A stretch of DNA of 64,000 nucleotides from Neodontobutis hainanensis (GCA_024349245.1 JALDNG010000885.1:88993-152992); one strand, 5' to 3'; shown: positions 10,246 to 21,717, numbered from the stretch's first letter. Notes: a model not told the origin generated them from the sequence alone. Translations and numbers: made by a program.

Positions 10246-11640
10246 ATACAACAAATGACAGTTTTAGTGAAAGTAAATCAAAAGAAAAATATGGGGAGTC
10301 AGAGGCACTAGGACCCAGTGTGGCCTTTGAGTTGAGGCAGCAGATTGTGTACTGAGGCCTAAACACGACACATTCCTGGCTGAAGCCACACTTCACTCAG
10401 TCTGTTTGAGAGATGTCTGTACTTTCTTTTCAGCACAGGTTAAATAAAAACTTAATTAATATAATGATGGGAAATACAAAAGAGACTGTAACTGAGAATT
10501 AATTAATGTTTAATCTATGTAGGCCACTAATTATGGAAATATGTGTCAATATTTTGTATTTTCTGGCCTCAGTTCCTTTATACATAAAAGTTTTTGCTTG
10601 ACCAGGTGTGAAAATCTTTTGTGAGGAATGCAGTTTTCTCCCATTTCTCCGTTCCTCGCTGCAGGATCTGAATCAGTGACCAGTTGAACACAGAGACTGC
10701 AGTGTTTGTTGTCCAAGAGCATGCCAGAAGTGGGGCCAAGTGTGTTTACAGTGAAATGTGAGCACTCAGTGGGATGTAATACGGCTCTGGTTATATGATG
10801 ACTATTACAAATGTGTAATGAGGAAGATACTAGACATTCAATGTTAATGTCATTTAATAAAAAATATATACACCACTTAACACTAGACCTATTGAGGTGG
10901 GATTTAGGCACTTATTTCTATAAACTGTGGTTTGATTGACCTCAGAAACATTGTAAATACATTTATTTGTGACCACATGTTACACTGTGTTTTTACTGTT
11001 CAGGCTAGTTGTAGCTAGTTGTAGCATTGGATAACTATTTTAAATTAAGTTAGATAGGTTAAAAAGGAGATTGGCTTAAACCAAATAACTCATTTAACTC
11101 AATAGATAAGAATGAGAATCCAGTCTGACAGGCACTAGGACCCAGTACCTGGTCAGTGAGCTGAGGCCACAGATATGGAACATAAATATGAGTTTGTTCA
11201 GGGCCTAAACACAAGGCCAGATAAAAAGAGATGCAGTAAGTTTATCCTTTTTTGTCTTCTTCATAATAGATAATACACAGATCCTCTTTAATGTAGTAAT
11301 ATCTGCATATTACCCTTGACTCAGTGCCTAATTTGTGGGTAAAAGTTAATGTGACCTGTTTTTAAACATGTTTAACTGAACTATAACTCAGTCTTTAGAA
11401 TATGCCCATTAGTTTGTTAAAATGGCATCATTTATATACAAAAAGCTATAATGTAGTCTTCATAACAATCATTTTCCTTTTCCTTTTTTCCATCTTGATT
11501 CTTCCCTAAATATTCTCTGTGTCTCCCCACCTCCAGTTTTACAAATGAAGCACACCTTGATTGGTTTGAATTTATTAAACCAATTCATACAACAGCCACT
11601 GAACTGTTATTAGTTAATATAACTAAAATACCCCACTGTC
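10246..11640. other. Non-coding stretch with an imperfect direct repeat
   Basis: I see no exon here. The phrase AGGCACTAGGACCCAGT, followed by a GAG(T/C)TGAGGC element and GCCTAAACAC, occurs at about 10304-10365 and again at about 11130-11215, so a diverged copy of some repeat is present twice. Confidence 0.5.
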
Positions 11641-11668
11641 TATTTGTGTTCTCTGCTCCATGTTTTAG

Positions 11669-11836
11669 ATGAAAACCTGGATGAATCTACAAAGAGACAG
11701 CAAGAGTCTGTTAAAAAGCCAAGACCTTTCTGGCTTCTTGTGATCCATGTCATGGAGGATCGTTTGCTTCTCCTCCTCCGGCTAATAGCATTCTTTAGTA
11801 TTTGCAAATCCTCTTTTGACCAGTTACACGATCACC
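11669..11836 (+). CDS. Candidate channel exon (III-IV linker to IVS1 of a T-type-like channel)
   Basis: Bounded by a TGTTTTAG acceptor and a GTGAGT donor, the 168-bp open stretch encodes a charged segment (DENLDESTKRQQESVKKPRP) and then a hydrophobic helix beginning WLLVIHVMEDRLLLLL. In T-type calcium channels a basic linker precedes IVS1, which carries an IH-x-M motif; the match here is weak but correctly ordered, since a domain IV pore exon lies 3.3 kb downstream. No lesions are seen inside it. It could instead be an unrelated transmembrane exon. Confidence 0.4.
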
Positions 11837-11839
11837 GTG

Positions 11840-14550
11840 AGTTTATTCTTTTCTATTTCACATGGACTGTATATCTTGTTACTTGGTTTACAAAGACTTG
11901 TGTCTAAGCAGTAACAACTGTCTTAATCTAGCCACTCCTACCTATTGATGAATAGGATGTATCTGTTCTGTGGAGTGTATTATGACCATAGAGGTTATCG
12001 GCCGATTGGTCTTGTATTTACCAGTATTGTCATTATGACAGGGCAATAAAATGGCAGCTACATCCAGGCTTTTTCGGCTTTTACGCCATAGTAAAACAAT
12101 GGTTTTCAGATAGCATAAACATATTAATCAAAAATTAAAATTAAGAGTTGTCCCGAATTAAAAACTTTAGAAGCTCTAGAGACCGGAGCCATCTTTTGTA
12201 CCAGGCTGTAAACATGATTTTTACACTTGTAAAGTCGTGCCCTCTGGTGGATGGCGGTATATTGCTGTATTTCGCTGTATTTTGCTGTATTTTGCCGTAT
12301 TTAAAGACCATTTAGGAGTTTCCATGAGAGACGCTTGATTATGACCTAACCCGACACGGTACAACAGTCAGGTCCACTTCACTTTCATTAATAACAATCA
12401 TTTACACGTTCAGGGTACATTAAACACATTCACACAGGCAACCGAGTAGATCCTGTTACTCTAAAACTTCTAAATGTCAGGACTAAACACCCTGAGTGTG
12501 ATACCCATTTGAAACATGTACCGTTTTGTTCAGAGTTGCTGGCGACAGTAGGTGTGCAGCCTAACTGGGAGGAGGACGTTGCTGTGCTTGGCTCCTGAGC
12601 CCTCCTGACCATCATTAAGGCTGTCCTGGAGTGGACTGAGGAAAAGAAACTTGCTAGAGTTAAAGGGATGTGTTGGGAGCAAGTAGCAACCAACTGAGGA
12701 CAGTGATCAAGGTGAGAACAGACATGAACAAACTAAAACATTACTTCATTGTATTATTTTGTGTCTTTTGTGTTTGTGTTAATAATTGTGTTCCTGCTTT
12801 ACACCAAAACATTGCAGTGAACTGCAGATAAATATTAGCAAAGCATTCACAAGAAGTTTACCGAGGCAAAGCCACAAAGCTTGTGGTCTCCACACCACCT
12901 CTGCCCATCCCCCACGTCATGTGCTTACAGAAGTAAAAAAATAAGCACATTTTGTGACAAATGTGGTCCCCACACCACCTATGCCCAGCCCCACACCATC
13001 TATGCCCAGCCCCCACACCATCTATGCCCAGCCCCCACGTCATGTGCTCAAGTGATGTTATGTGATTAAAGTACTTATTTGCAATGTCAAAATTTAAGAG
13101 TACATTTAATTTATACAGGCAATTGTTATATTTATTTAGTGTTTTAATTTAGTGTAATTGACCCTGACTTTTGCCCTTTAGAAAGGTGGGGTCTTTGCTG
13201 TTGTAGCCCATCCGCCTCAAGGTTGTGCAAAGTTGTGGCTTCACAAATGCTTTGCTGCATACCTCTATGCATTATTAGATGTGTGAATAAGGAATATTTA
13301 TGCAACATTATCAACACAGTGAAACAACAACATAATAATACTATTAATAATGTTTTTTTATTATTACAGCCCTAACATGTCCACACAGTAAAGGTGGCCA
13401 AAGACTACAACTACATCCCTCGAGTCTCAGGGGACTCCAAAGAGGATAAATGACCCTCAAGCCCTTGGTCTTCTCCCAGGACAGGTTTGTCAGTCACTTT
13501 CTCTTGAAACATTATCTTTAGTTCTCATGCAGCAGTGGATAAGTCTTCATTTATCAGCTTTAAACCAGATTCTCTAGGTGCACTTACCTACACTGCTGTA
13601 GACATGTTTGTTACCTCTCAAACACTATCTGTATGTCCTTATGAATCAAGAAATTGACCTGTGCATAGAGTTTACACACTGTCTCTGAACATCGCTGTCA
13701 TCAGTCACACATCTGTTAAAAAGTGACCAAGGTATCTGATTTCTTTGCATGTCACAAGAGGGTTGTCACACAGATCAAAGGCAGTGTAATGTAAAGGCAG
13801 TAATGTCTTAACATCTTTGCTTCAAACAACCATGACATTGCTCTTTTTAGAGTTAAATGTATCATCAGACTCTGTGCCATATGTAAGGCTCATAGTAATA
13901 CATTGTTTCAATATACTTGAGAAAAATGGTTAAAAACAGATATAAATTTATTTTGAGATGTGTTAACAAGATGCGTTAACTGTATAATACAATACTTTGG
14001 AGTGTCACAAGGGCGCACCAACAACGGGTTAGGAATCCAAGGGGCAGAACTGCAGAATAAACCCTGCAGTCAAATGAAGCAGAAGATGAAGTCATCTATC
14101 TCTTGTATTCTTTTCTCAGGTTGGTGTGAAGTTTGTGAAATCACATGAAAACAGTACAAGTGTTGGGATGAAACTTCCGAAATGTATCTGTGTAAATGCA
14201 CAGTTACAGAAACACTGTAGCTAATTTATGCTAAGCTAGCGGAGGTTTGCAAGCTAGCACCGTGGAGAGAAAGCGGGTGTACTTTTAGTTACATGTGTCT
14301 TTACCATTGATTTATTGTAGATTTATGTACATGTAGTGAATCTTAAAGCACCTAATGTACAAGTTACGCACATATTAATTTAAGGTTCATGTGCAAGTGT
14401 AATTACCACTAGAGTCACGTGCTGATCCGCCATTTTGCAGTTGTGTTAATGTGTTAATAGACAAAGTGTTATATGTTGTTTTGGTTTATTGAAAGTGTTT
14501 AAATTTGATAAAATTTGTTAAAACTAAGCTATATGTTAAAGTACAAGCAA
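11840..14550. other. Intronic/intergenic stretch, no convincing exon
   Basis: I find no recognisable protein. Near 12245-12300 there is a short repetition of GTATTTTGCTGTATTT-like units. At about 12425-12700 an open stretch on the plus strand (HPECDTHLKHVPFC) has no recognised relative and could be a decayed repeat. Confidence 0.4.
12967..13045 (+). repeat. Tandem repeat of about 22 bp, ACACCATCTATGCCCAGCCC
   Basis: Three adjacent copies of a unit reading ACACCATCTATGCCCAGCCC (with C/A variants) are present. A related single unit and the flanking CACGTCATGTGCT occur about 90 bp upstream (12890-12925), so the whole block is a small duplication. Confidence 0.75.
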
Positions 14551-15160
14551 AATGAATAGTTGTATTTTGGAAAAATTTACAACTAATCCCAAAGATCAAA
14601 AGTTTTTGACATCAAAACTGCAAACGTCAAGACCAGCTTGTCTAAGACTTGGTCAGAGTTCACTCGGCCGTCACAGACAGGTCAGACACGACACAGATCA
14701 CATCCACTCTTCACTGATCCTGGTGACAACACTGTGCTCACTGTTGGGCTGTTTAGTCTTTTGTGTAGACTCAGGCGTCTGGTCTTACAGGAGAAGAAAG
14801 AGTTTTTAATAGTTATTTTTACTATGTTAGTCAGCACATTAACGTCTTATAGTTTTTGTGTGCAGGGTTTAATGACTTGGTCACAGAATGGCTGGGATCA
14901 GGAGATTATGGTGTGGTCTGTAGAGGGCTTCAAAGAGGACCATTACCCTGTAAGTCTTCTAAACTTTGTTGATTCACAGTTCCTTTTATGAGCAGTGAAG
15001 TTTATGCTGCGTCACTTGGTCAGTCAAAAACACTAGCACAGTACATATATTATTATAAACATATTGTGTTTGTCGTATGTATTTAAAACATTGTTAATAT
15101 AATGTGTATATTGTTTATATTATTATCATATATTGATTGTTTGATCTTTCTCGTGACTAG

Positions 15161-15413
15161 AGTGTACTCCAGAGTATCCATGTGTCGGCTTGAGTCCCTA
15201 CTACAACTTTCAAAACTTTGGCAGTGCCCTCCTGACGCTCTACATACTGTGCACAGGAGACAACTGGAGCGGCATTTTGATGGTAGACAAACTCAAGAAC
15301 AAGCCCACATCCACAACACAAAAGAAAATTCTAGCACACAATCATAGCTTTGCCTGTGCACTGGCTCTAAAACATGTATTCCTAACGACTGTTATTGCTC
15401 CATCAATGTACAT
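15161..15413 (+). pseudogene. Domain IV pore exon of a T-type-like calcium channel
   Basis: After a GACTAG acceptor the frame reads ECTPEYPCVGLSPYYNFQNF and then LLTLYILCTGDNWSGIL, closely following the domain IV P-loop of Cav3 channels (PCEGLSRHATFKNFG...STGDNWNGI). The aspartate in TGDNW is the fourth residue of the Cav3 E-E-D-D selectivity filter. It continues open through a loop to TVIAPSMYIV, matching the start of IVS6, and then ends in a stop at 15424-15426 or at a possible GTAAAC donor just before it. The rest of IVS6 is not adjacent; another IVS6 exon lies at 22051-22170, separated by the hAT insertion. Cav3 channels pass low-voltage-activated calcium currents across the plasma membrane. 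Confidence 0.75.
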
Positions 15414-15570
15414 AGTGCAGCTGTAAACATTTATAGCAGTTATTCCTTATCTGCATTCTCCACCAGGGGGCATCCAGCATGTTTTTGATGTTAGTGGGGC
15501 TTTAGTGAGTACCCAAAGAAAACCCACCCGAGCAAGTGGATGTTTTTAGAAAATGACTGTGGCAGAAGTG

Positions 15571-15640
15571 GGGCTTAGTGGCTCAGTGGTAGAGCGGTTG
15601 TCCCTGGTGGTTCGATTCCCGCTCTCTTCACAGTTTATAC
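15571..15640 (+). repeat. tRNA-derived SINE, 5' half (interrupted by a hAT element)
   Basis: The sequence holds an RNA polymerase III A box (TGGCTCAGTGG, from 15579) and B box (GGTTCGATTCC, 15609-15619), spaced as in a tRNA-derived SINE. It breaks off at GTTTATAC, exactly at the hAT target site, and resumes at 20501. Confidence 0.8.
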
Positions 15641-15654
15641 CAGAGGTGGGGACA

Positions 15655-15835
15655 AGTCACACATGGTCAAGTCCAAGCAAGTCTCAAGTCTTAACCATCA
15701 AGTCTCGAGTCAAGTCTCAAGTCACAGTTCAGATAAATCAAGCAAGTCAAGTCAAGTCATGGGTTCACCCTAAGCAAGTCAAGTCGAGTCCTGATAAGTT
15801 TCAAGTCAATTCAAGTCAATTCAAGTCAAGTACTA
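15655..15835 (+). repeat. Left subterminal CAAGTC repeats of the hAT element
   Basis: More than ten copies of CAAGTC or CAAGTCAAGTC are clustered just inside the left end. hAT transposases bind short subterminal repeats of this kind, so these are probable binding sites (inference). Confidence 0.75.
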
Positions 15836-16009
15836 AAATAAAAGAGGTAATTTTTTCCAATACAAATTTATTTTTGCACAGAAATGATGAATTTGTAAAC
15901 ATCTGTGCTACATTAATATCTGAAAATAAAATAAATTGTTATTTACACAAAACATTTAGAGTCTAAGATGTATAATCCAATCTGTCTAATTCAGTTTAAT
16001 TGAAACAGT

Positions 16010-16204
16010 CTAAAATTTGTTGCATTTACAGAAAATAAGATTTGCCAAGACAATGGGACTAAGTTGTGAACGATGGGGCCTCATAATAATCCCCCCATGA
16101 CTGAACACACGCTCAACAGGTGCACTTGAAGCAGGCACAGCTAATACCCTCATTGCAATTTGGAAAAGTGAAGGCATTTTCTCCTTGTTCATTCCCCAAA
16201 ACAA
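16010..16204 (-). pseudogene. hAT transposase, C-terminal dimerisation segment
   Basis: The minus-strand frame reads ...VLAVPASSAPVERVFSHGG and ends in RSQLSPIVLANLIFCKCN. The A-x-SAPVERVFS motif followed by R(S)xL and a terminal L-x-x-KCN is the hallmark of the hATC domain, which dimerises the transposase. The frame is open here but separated from the catalytic part by a disrupted stretch. Confidence 0.9.
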
Positions 16205-16780
16205 AAGGCAGTTCTGGCCATCACAATTGTCAGGTAATGGTTGAGCTGGGCAGCAGGGCTGAAATGAGTAGATTTCTTTTGCTTTTTGTGGTATAAGAAC
16301 AGCCCAGTTTCATCCCCTTTGATTTGCTCTTCATCTCCATGATCTGTCTGTTTTATATTGGTACGCTCTGCCTCCTGGAGAATCAGATCTAAAACACAAA
16401 AATGTAAAATACAAATAAGCATACACAAAATTCTAGAGTTGCATGATTCTGGATACATTAAGCATCATATTTTTTTCCTAAATAGACAATAAAAATAAGT
16501 TTTATGTCATTTAATAAATGTTCTGACAAAATGTTAATTGATGTAGTCTATTAAAATATATTTAATTTAAAAATTAAGCAGTCAGAAACTTAATTCATTT
16601 ACTCATTTTACTTCATAGCAACTGCTCCTTCAGCTTGTCATCAGAATACATCATGCTCTATACATAACCCCAAAGGCTGGATCAAGAAATGCTTTGACAT
16701 CAGGATCAGAATTAACAGGATTTCTCATTGGGATCTCAGTAGTGCATTTTTACATTGACAAAGATGCCTTTGTTTCTCTG

Positions 16781-17480
16781 CAGTGATCTTTGAAGACTGT
16801 GGATTAGGTTGACCAAGTATTGTGTTCCTTCTTTCTGGTTTTCAAGTGATTGTTGAGAGAGAACACATGGAATCACAGCACTTATGGTTACAACTTTCTC
16901 TCTGAGTGAGATCAGTGGCATCAGCAAAGGGCTTCAGAATGCTGACCAGTTACTACTTTAATCTGAGTATTTAGAGTATAGTCTCTCTGTGCCCTCTAAC
17001 GTCCAAGACCTTGCACAAAGTTTGGTAGTCACAGCTAAGCAAGGACTTCAGCTGTCGGAAAGTTGAATTCCATCAGTAACAACAGAAGCAGGGACTCCAC
17101 GTTGGCCAAATTCTTTCTCAAATTCCAGTGATCTTTGAAGACTGTGGATTAGGTTGACCAAGTATTGTGTTCCTTCTTTCTGGTTTTCCAAGTGATTGTT
17201 GAGAGAGAACACATGGAATCACAGCACTTATGGTTACAACTTTCTCTCCTGAGTGAGATCAGTGGCATCAGCAAAGGGCTTCAGAATGCTGACCAGTTCT
17301 TTAATCTGAGCCCACTCTCTTAGAGTGAAAATAGTCTCTCTGTGCCCTCTAACGTCCAAGACCTTGCACAAAGTTTGGTAGTCACAGCTAAGCAAGGACT
17401 TCAGCTGTCGGAAAGTTGAATTCCATCGAGTAACAACAGAAGCAGGGACTCCACGTTGGCCAAATTCTTTCTCAAATTCC
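16781..17480 (-). repeat. Tandem duplication inside the hAT transposase gene
   Basis: Bases 16781-17125 are repeated at 17126-17480 with only small differences; both begin CAGTGATCTTTGAAGACTG and end TTTCTCAAATTCC. The second copy keeps the reading frame of the transposase better, while the first has lost several bases. Confidence 0.85.
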
Positions 17481-18350
17481 TCCTTAAAAGAAGTACTTGT
17501 GTGGAGCAGAGAACTGATCCGCGACGCTTTAGCCAGAGCCGAACTAACAGCCCTGGTCTCTTTAAGACCATCACCAACAACCAATTGTAGTGTGTGTGCA
17601 AAGCACTGTAGTCTATGCTGACTTTTGGAGGTCAAGGTCTCATTCAGCTTCTCCTCTTCATCCACTGGAAGGGCATTCCGAAGTTCTGCATCATCCAGGC
17701 AGTCATCATCCTCATCTGCTTCAGCTGAACTGGGAAAACATGTGGTGAATGCCTTCTTCATATTTGGTGCATTGTCACAAATTATATGATCAATCTTTTG
17801 TTTGATTTTATACTGATCACATATTTGTTCAAATTCTTCACAAATTCTCTCTCCTGTATGTGACCCCTTGAACCGGTTGCAAGCTAGTAGATGAGATTTC
17901 AACGTAATCTGCTGCAGTGTTCATCCAGTGAGCGGTGACACCAAGGTAGCCTCTCATTCTTCTGTCTGACCAAATGTCCACTGTGACAGACAGATTTTCA
18001 ACTGTGGCCATTTCACTTATTAGTTTTGATTGTCTCTCAGACACCACAGTGTCAAGTCTTGAGGTGATGGTTCTGCGCTCACTGCAGTATATTTTGTGTC
18101 CATAATGGAGAGAAAGTGAATGAAGTGCCTGTTGTCAGTGATAGACAGGGGCATGTTGCAATTAATGATCAGATCAGATATTATTGCTTCTGTAATGGCC
18201 TTTTCGAGGATGGTTGACTGGATATGTAGTAGACTGGGGCACAATGAACTGTGACATGCATGGCTGCTGTAGATCGCTGCAGTGTATCTTGGATTTGAGA
18301 TATTCATCATATCTGCATGGATTAAAAAAATTAGGAAAACTGTGAACATT
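17234..18350 (-). pseudogene. hAT transposase catalytic core, frameshifted
   Basis: On the minus strand the protein can be followed through three registers. A segment ends near 18090 with SITDNRHFIHFLSIMDTKYT. Then comes SVTVDIWSDRRMRGYLGVTA (about 17940-17990), which contains the first catalytic aspartate region (T-x-D-x-W). After another slip near 17895 follow LKSHLLACNRFKGSHTGERI and IDHIICDNAPNMKKAF, the second catalytic region (D-N-A-x-N), then RLQCFAHTLQLVVGDGL and VTRWNSTF. These are conserved ZBED/hAT landmarks in the right order. At least two frameshifts make it non-functional. Confidence 0.88.
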
Positions 18351-18401
18351 AACTGTACACATTAAAACAAAAATAAATATATATATATTTTGTATGCGCA
18401 A

Positions 18402-20027
18402 ACATTCTTTATTTTTTTAAATACTGCAATTTAAGGAAAATATAAATTAATTTAAAAATGATAATTTACTGATTCGTATGTATTCACATAAAGTTTGGTT
18501 CCAGCATTCACACAGTTTCATATGTTTTTACAGAAATGTAAATACTTTTATGCAAGTTACTGTTAGAATGTAAAACTCTTTCTTTTAATGTCTTGTCTTT
18601 AGGCGCAAGGGTTTATTTTTAAAAATACAGATTTCTGAGATCTGTGTGATTTGAAAATGATAAGAAATAGAGTACTTCTCTAAACTAGAAAAATGTCAGG
18701 TATGACCCAAAATATATGAATGAAATAAGTGTATGCATCTATTGGCATACCATGGCATTATATATTGCAGTTATGTTATTTACAGTACATACAGACTAAT
18801 TAAAATGTTATAATATATTTTTCTTTTTTCTGTCTTTTTCTGAAATTGAATTATTAATAACAGTAACTTGTAAAGCAAAATTAGTAAACTACAGTACAAC
18901 AACAACTTCTATTACACCATAACTAGTAAAACGTATGAAAATAGATCTGAGAAATAAAAACATGTACTGTAGGTGTTTGGTTGAAGTAGCTTTATCTGTT
19001 TTTATCCAAATGGCATAGTTGTAGATGTGCTGTGCCTCTAATGAGGCACAGCACATCTACAACTATGCCATGCCACATACACTTTTATTAGTATCACTGC
19101 GTTGATCTGCGCATTCGCTGACTCGGTTTAGCCCATTCTCTCCTCGACTGGGTAAAGTTTCAAAATGAACAACACGTATTTGTCCCAAACAGCTGTCAAT
19201 AGAGACCGCATTATTCACAAACTCCTTGTCACTATCGCGCCAGAGTCAGCCATTACTAAAGCCAAAGCTTCATCACAGGTGTTTTTTTATTTGTCATTTT
19301 AGCGTTTACAAGCTCGAGTGTAGAGAATGAGGCTTCTATTGCGCCGGTCCTGACAGTCCCACTGAGACCATAAGTTAGATTGTGAATACTCTGACACGCG
19401 AGTTTGAAGTCTTCTACAAATGTTTTAATGGCAACACACATGGTAATAGTAGACTAGCCACAAACTAAAGGATGTCTGGCATCTGGTGGAAGGGAGTGGA
19501 AGCATAATTTAGCACATAAACCGGAAGTAGCGGCTGTTTTTCCAGTTAAGTTGCAATTTTGCGACTTTGGCGCTAAGAGGGTTAAGCATAAGGGCTAATA
19601 ATAACCTTATAAATTAATTATTGTGACTGATAAACTGCCTAATATGTAATTGTGCTGTAATTATTTCTTGTCTGTACCAAAAAAAGAAACTCTGTAGGTG
19701 CTAGTGATAAGGTGCTAGCCTCCATGTTAGCCTGTCACGCAGTATGGTATAAGCCTTTTAGTTTCCACACACAGTCCACAGACACTTTTAATACAGACAT
19801 TATAGACTACATGTAATAAATTTATAATGTCTATCAACATTATTATTCAGGCTACGTTACTGTTATAGCCAAATTACCCAATAACGTTAATTATGAGACG
19901 TATCAGTAATGATAATGCTCTAGTTGCTTTCTAGTAAGAAAAAATATGCCGAATTATAAAAGCTAAATTCATTACATTAGTAATCGTTATAGATCTAAGT
20001 GAAACTAACTAGAAAGAGATGCATTTC
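18402..20027. other. hAT intron and 5' region, AT-rich
   Basis: Lies between the BED exon and the catalytic core on the minus strand, with no recognisable coding segment. It contains the long palindrome at 19011-19070. Confidence 0.55.
19011..19070. repeat. Perfect palindrome, 28-bp arms with a 4-base loop
   Basis: Bases 19011-19038 (starting TGGCATAGTTGTAGATG) are the exact reverse complement of 19043-19070, separated only by TAAT. It would form a strong cruciform or hairpin and lies inside the hAT element. Confidence 0.95.
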
Positions 20028-20031
20028 TTAC

Positions 20032-20276
20032 CGTTCCTTGTGGTTCTTGAAATGTCGAATGAAATTTGACGTTGTGGTTGTGGTGTCGGATATTCTGGAG
20101 TTGCATATTTTGCATCTGGCAAATCTTTTTTTATTGTCACGGTCCAGTCCAAAGTCCTTGTAGCCAAACAAGACTATTTGTGGAGCTCGACCAACATTAC
20201 TAGCGTCTTCCATGTTTGGCGCGGTTTGAATTGTGCAGTCAAAGGCACAGACACTGATTAGTGGCGCTGACGTCAC
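20032..20276 (-). pseudogene. hAT transposase N-terminal exon with BED zinc finger
   Basis: The minus-strand frame contains KKRFARCKICNSRISDTTTT and then SNFIRHFKNHKE, a BED-type finger with the C-x2-C...H-x4-H pattern, which binds transposon ends. An internal methionine (MEDASNVG) is an alternative start. On the minus strand the exon ends at an AACG/GTAAG donor at 20031-20032. This exon has no lesion itself; the downstream core is broken. Confidence 0.85.
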
Positions 20277-20324
20277 AATAATTATATATTTTTAATACAT
20301 TTTATTGCTGTTTGTTTTTTATAG

Positions 20325-20495
20325 GTTCAAGTCATTGTCGAGTCTTCCACTTCAAGTCAAGTCAAGTCTCAAGTAAATTTTCTCAAGTCAAAGTCAAGTC
20401 AAGTCATTTTCATACTTTAATCAAGCAAGTCGCAAGTCCCGAAAATTGTGACTCGAGTCAGACTCGAGTCAAGTCATGTGACTCGAGTCCCCCAC
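20325..20495 (+). repeat. Right subterminal CAAGTC repeats of the hAT element
   Basis: Repeated CAAGTCAAGTC and GACTCGAGTC units lie just inside the right end, mirroring those at the left end. Confidence 0.75.
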
Positions 20496-20500
20496 CTCTG

Positions 20501-20625
20501 GTTTATACTGTCGTTGTGTCCTTGGGAAAGACACTCCTTGCCTCCAGTGGTGTTCCAGCTGTAACACTGGTGAATTGAAGCTTAATGTAAGTCGCTTTGG
20601 ATAAAAACATCAGCTAAATAAATAG
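20501..20625 (+). repeat. tRNA-derived SINE, 3' half
   Basis: Resumes with the duplicated GTTTATAC, followed by a body ending in GTCGCTTTGGATAAAAACAT and CAGCTAAATAAATAGTAA. This tail is typical of fish SINEs, and together with 15571-15640 it rebuilds one element. Confidence 0.8.
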
Positions 20626-21249
20626 TAAGTAACGTTCCACAATAGTTTGCAGTTGTGTAAGTTTTCTAATCAAAGTTATCAGTTCAACAACATAAACATT
20701 GCAAAAACAGCTTGAAGTGTAATGATGTCATGGTATTCCACGTGCCAAGAAATGTATGGCCCTGTCCCCTCCGAGTGGTACATGTGTGAAGGGTGCCCCA
20801 ATGCTGCAGTAACGCTCTCTATCAGACTCCATTGAACCTTTTATTCACACTTCCTCAAGTCTGCATCAGACCTGACTTTGCTGAAAAATATTATAATCTC
20901 TTTTGCTGTGACGTTTTGAACAGATGGGGCTTTTGTTTCTGAGCCATGAAATGCACAGAGCAACAATAAGTAACTGGCAAAAATGGAAAACATTAAAAAC
21001 ATATTAAGCTGATGTATAGCCTGTTCTCAGTCAGTTGATGGCCTATCATTCAACGAAATAATAGGATGCAACAAAACACAAAAATCCAATCACTGAATTT
21101 TTTAATTTATTGATTATATGTGGCTAAATGTTTGCTGATTTACTGTAACTGTATTTCCACAGCAGTGCCAGCCATGATGTTGCCTGAGAACAAGCCATAC
21201 TTTTGTTTTAATTAGAGAGCCATTACTAGTTACTACTTTGTTATTACAT
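20626..21249. other. Non-coding stretch
   Basis: AT-rich intronic or intergenic sequence; I see no exon, RNA gene or recognisable repeat. Confidence 0.5.
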
Positions 21250-21415
21250 TTATTAATCTACAATATTTTTAATTTTACCGGGATTTTTGATGTCTAAGTT
21301 TTTCATTGATTTGTTAAAGGATAATAAAACACATTGTTGAGTGAGAGATCAAAATACAATCACTCTGAAAGACAGTCATTATAATGTGTGGCAGTTCTTA
21401 AAGGAATGTTAAGGT
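21250..21415 (+). repeat. Duplicated intronic block, partly shared with 21925-22018 and 27127-27215
   Basis: The segment TCTACAATATTTTTAATT...GATTTGTTAAAGGATA (about 21255-21323) recurs at about 21949-22018. The following segment, ATAAAACACATTGTTGAGTG to AAGGAATGTTAAGGT, recurs at 27127-27213. These shared flanks show that the two channel copies arose by segmental duplication. Confidence 0.85.
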
Positions 21416-21452
21416 TGCTTCCTCTTTTCCTCTTGTATTTTTGTTCGACCAG

Positions 21453-21717
21453 ATTCTGGATTACTCTTTCTTCAGCTTCTTTGTGATTGAAACCAGTATG
21501 AATGTGTTGGCTCACGGAGTCTTTGGTCATAAACAGAGTTATCTGTGAAACAAGTGGAACTGTTTCGATGCGGTGCTGCGTGTCTTTCGCTTGCTGCGCT
21601 AGTGCGCCTCATTAAGTCCCATCCTAACCTGAGGAAACTAATTCTAGTTCTAATAAAGTCCATGAAAGATGCCATTCCACTCTGGTCCCTGTTGCTGCTT
21701 TTCATTTTTGTTTTCAG
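21453..21717 (+). pseudogene. Chimeric channel exon: domain I S2 joined to domain II S4-S5
   Basis: After a CGACCAG acceptor the frame reads ILDYSFFSFFVIETSMNVLA and continues to SYL, matching IS2 of a T-type-like channel. TGA at 21546-21548 then replaces the arginine codon CGA seen in the copy at 27216. At about 21570 the sequence switches without an intron to VLRVFRLLR, the S4 voltage sensor of domain II, which is frame-broken near 21600. It continues as VRLIKSHPNLRKLILV and PLWSLLLLFIFVF (S5). The domain II part is close to 31775-31943. IS3-IIS3 is therefore missing: this is a deletion chimera of a duplicated gene. Confidence 0.85.

Larger units (their letters stand above)
15641..20500 (-). 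mobile_element. hAT-superfamily DNA transposon, 4.86 kb, transposase broken
   Basis: The element begins CAGAGGTGGGGAC and ends with its inverse (GTCCCCCACCTCTG). It is flanked by the 8-bp duplication GTTTATAC (15633-15640 and 20501-20508). An 8-bp duplication and CAGAGGTG ends are diagnostic of hAT elements. Minus-strand exons encode a BED zinc finger (20032-20276), the RNase-H-like core (about 17234-18350) and the C-terminal dimerisation region (16010-16204). The core is frameshifted and internally duplicated, so this copy is not autonomous. Confidence 0.93.

Noticed and set aside
12860..13069. Small proline/tyrosine-rich frames over the CACCATCTATGCCCAGCC repeat
   Set aside because: Pure products of a short tandem repeat.
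14552..14991. Possible transmembrane exon (SSLILVTTLCSLLGCLVF) and a following exon-like segment at 14864-14950
   Set aside because: Splice-like signals exist (GTGTGCAG, GTAAGT), but no family match, no agreeing phase and no clear link to either neighbouring gene.
15573..15640. A functional tRNA gene
   Set aside because: A and B boxes are present, but the sequence continues into a SINE body and does not fold as a full cloverleaf with a paired acceptor stem.
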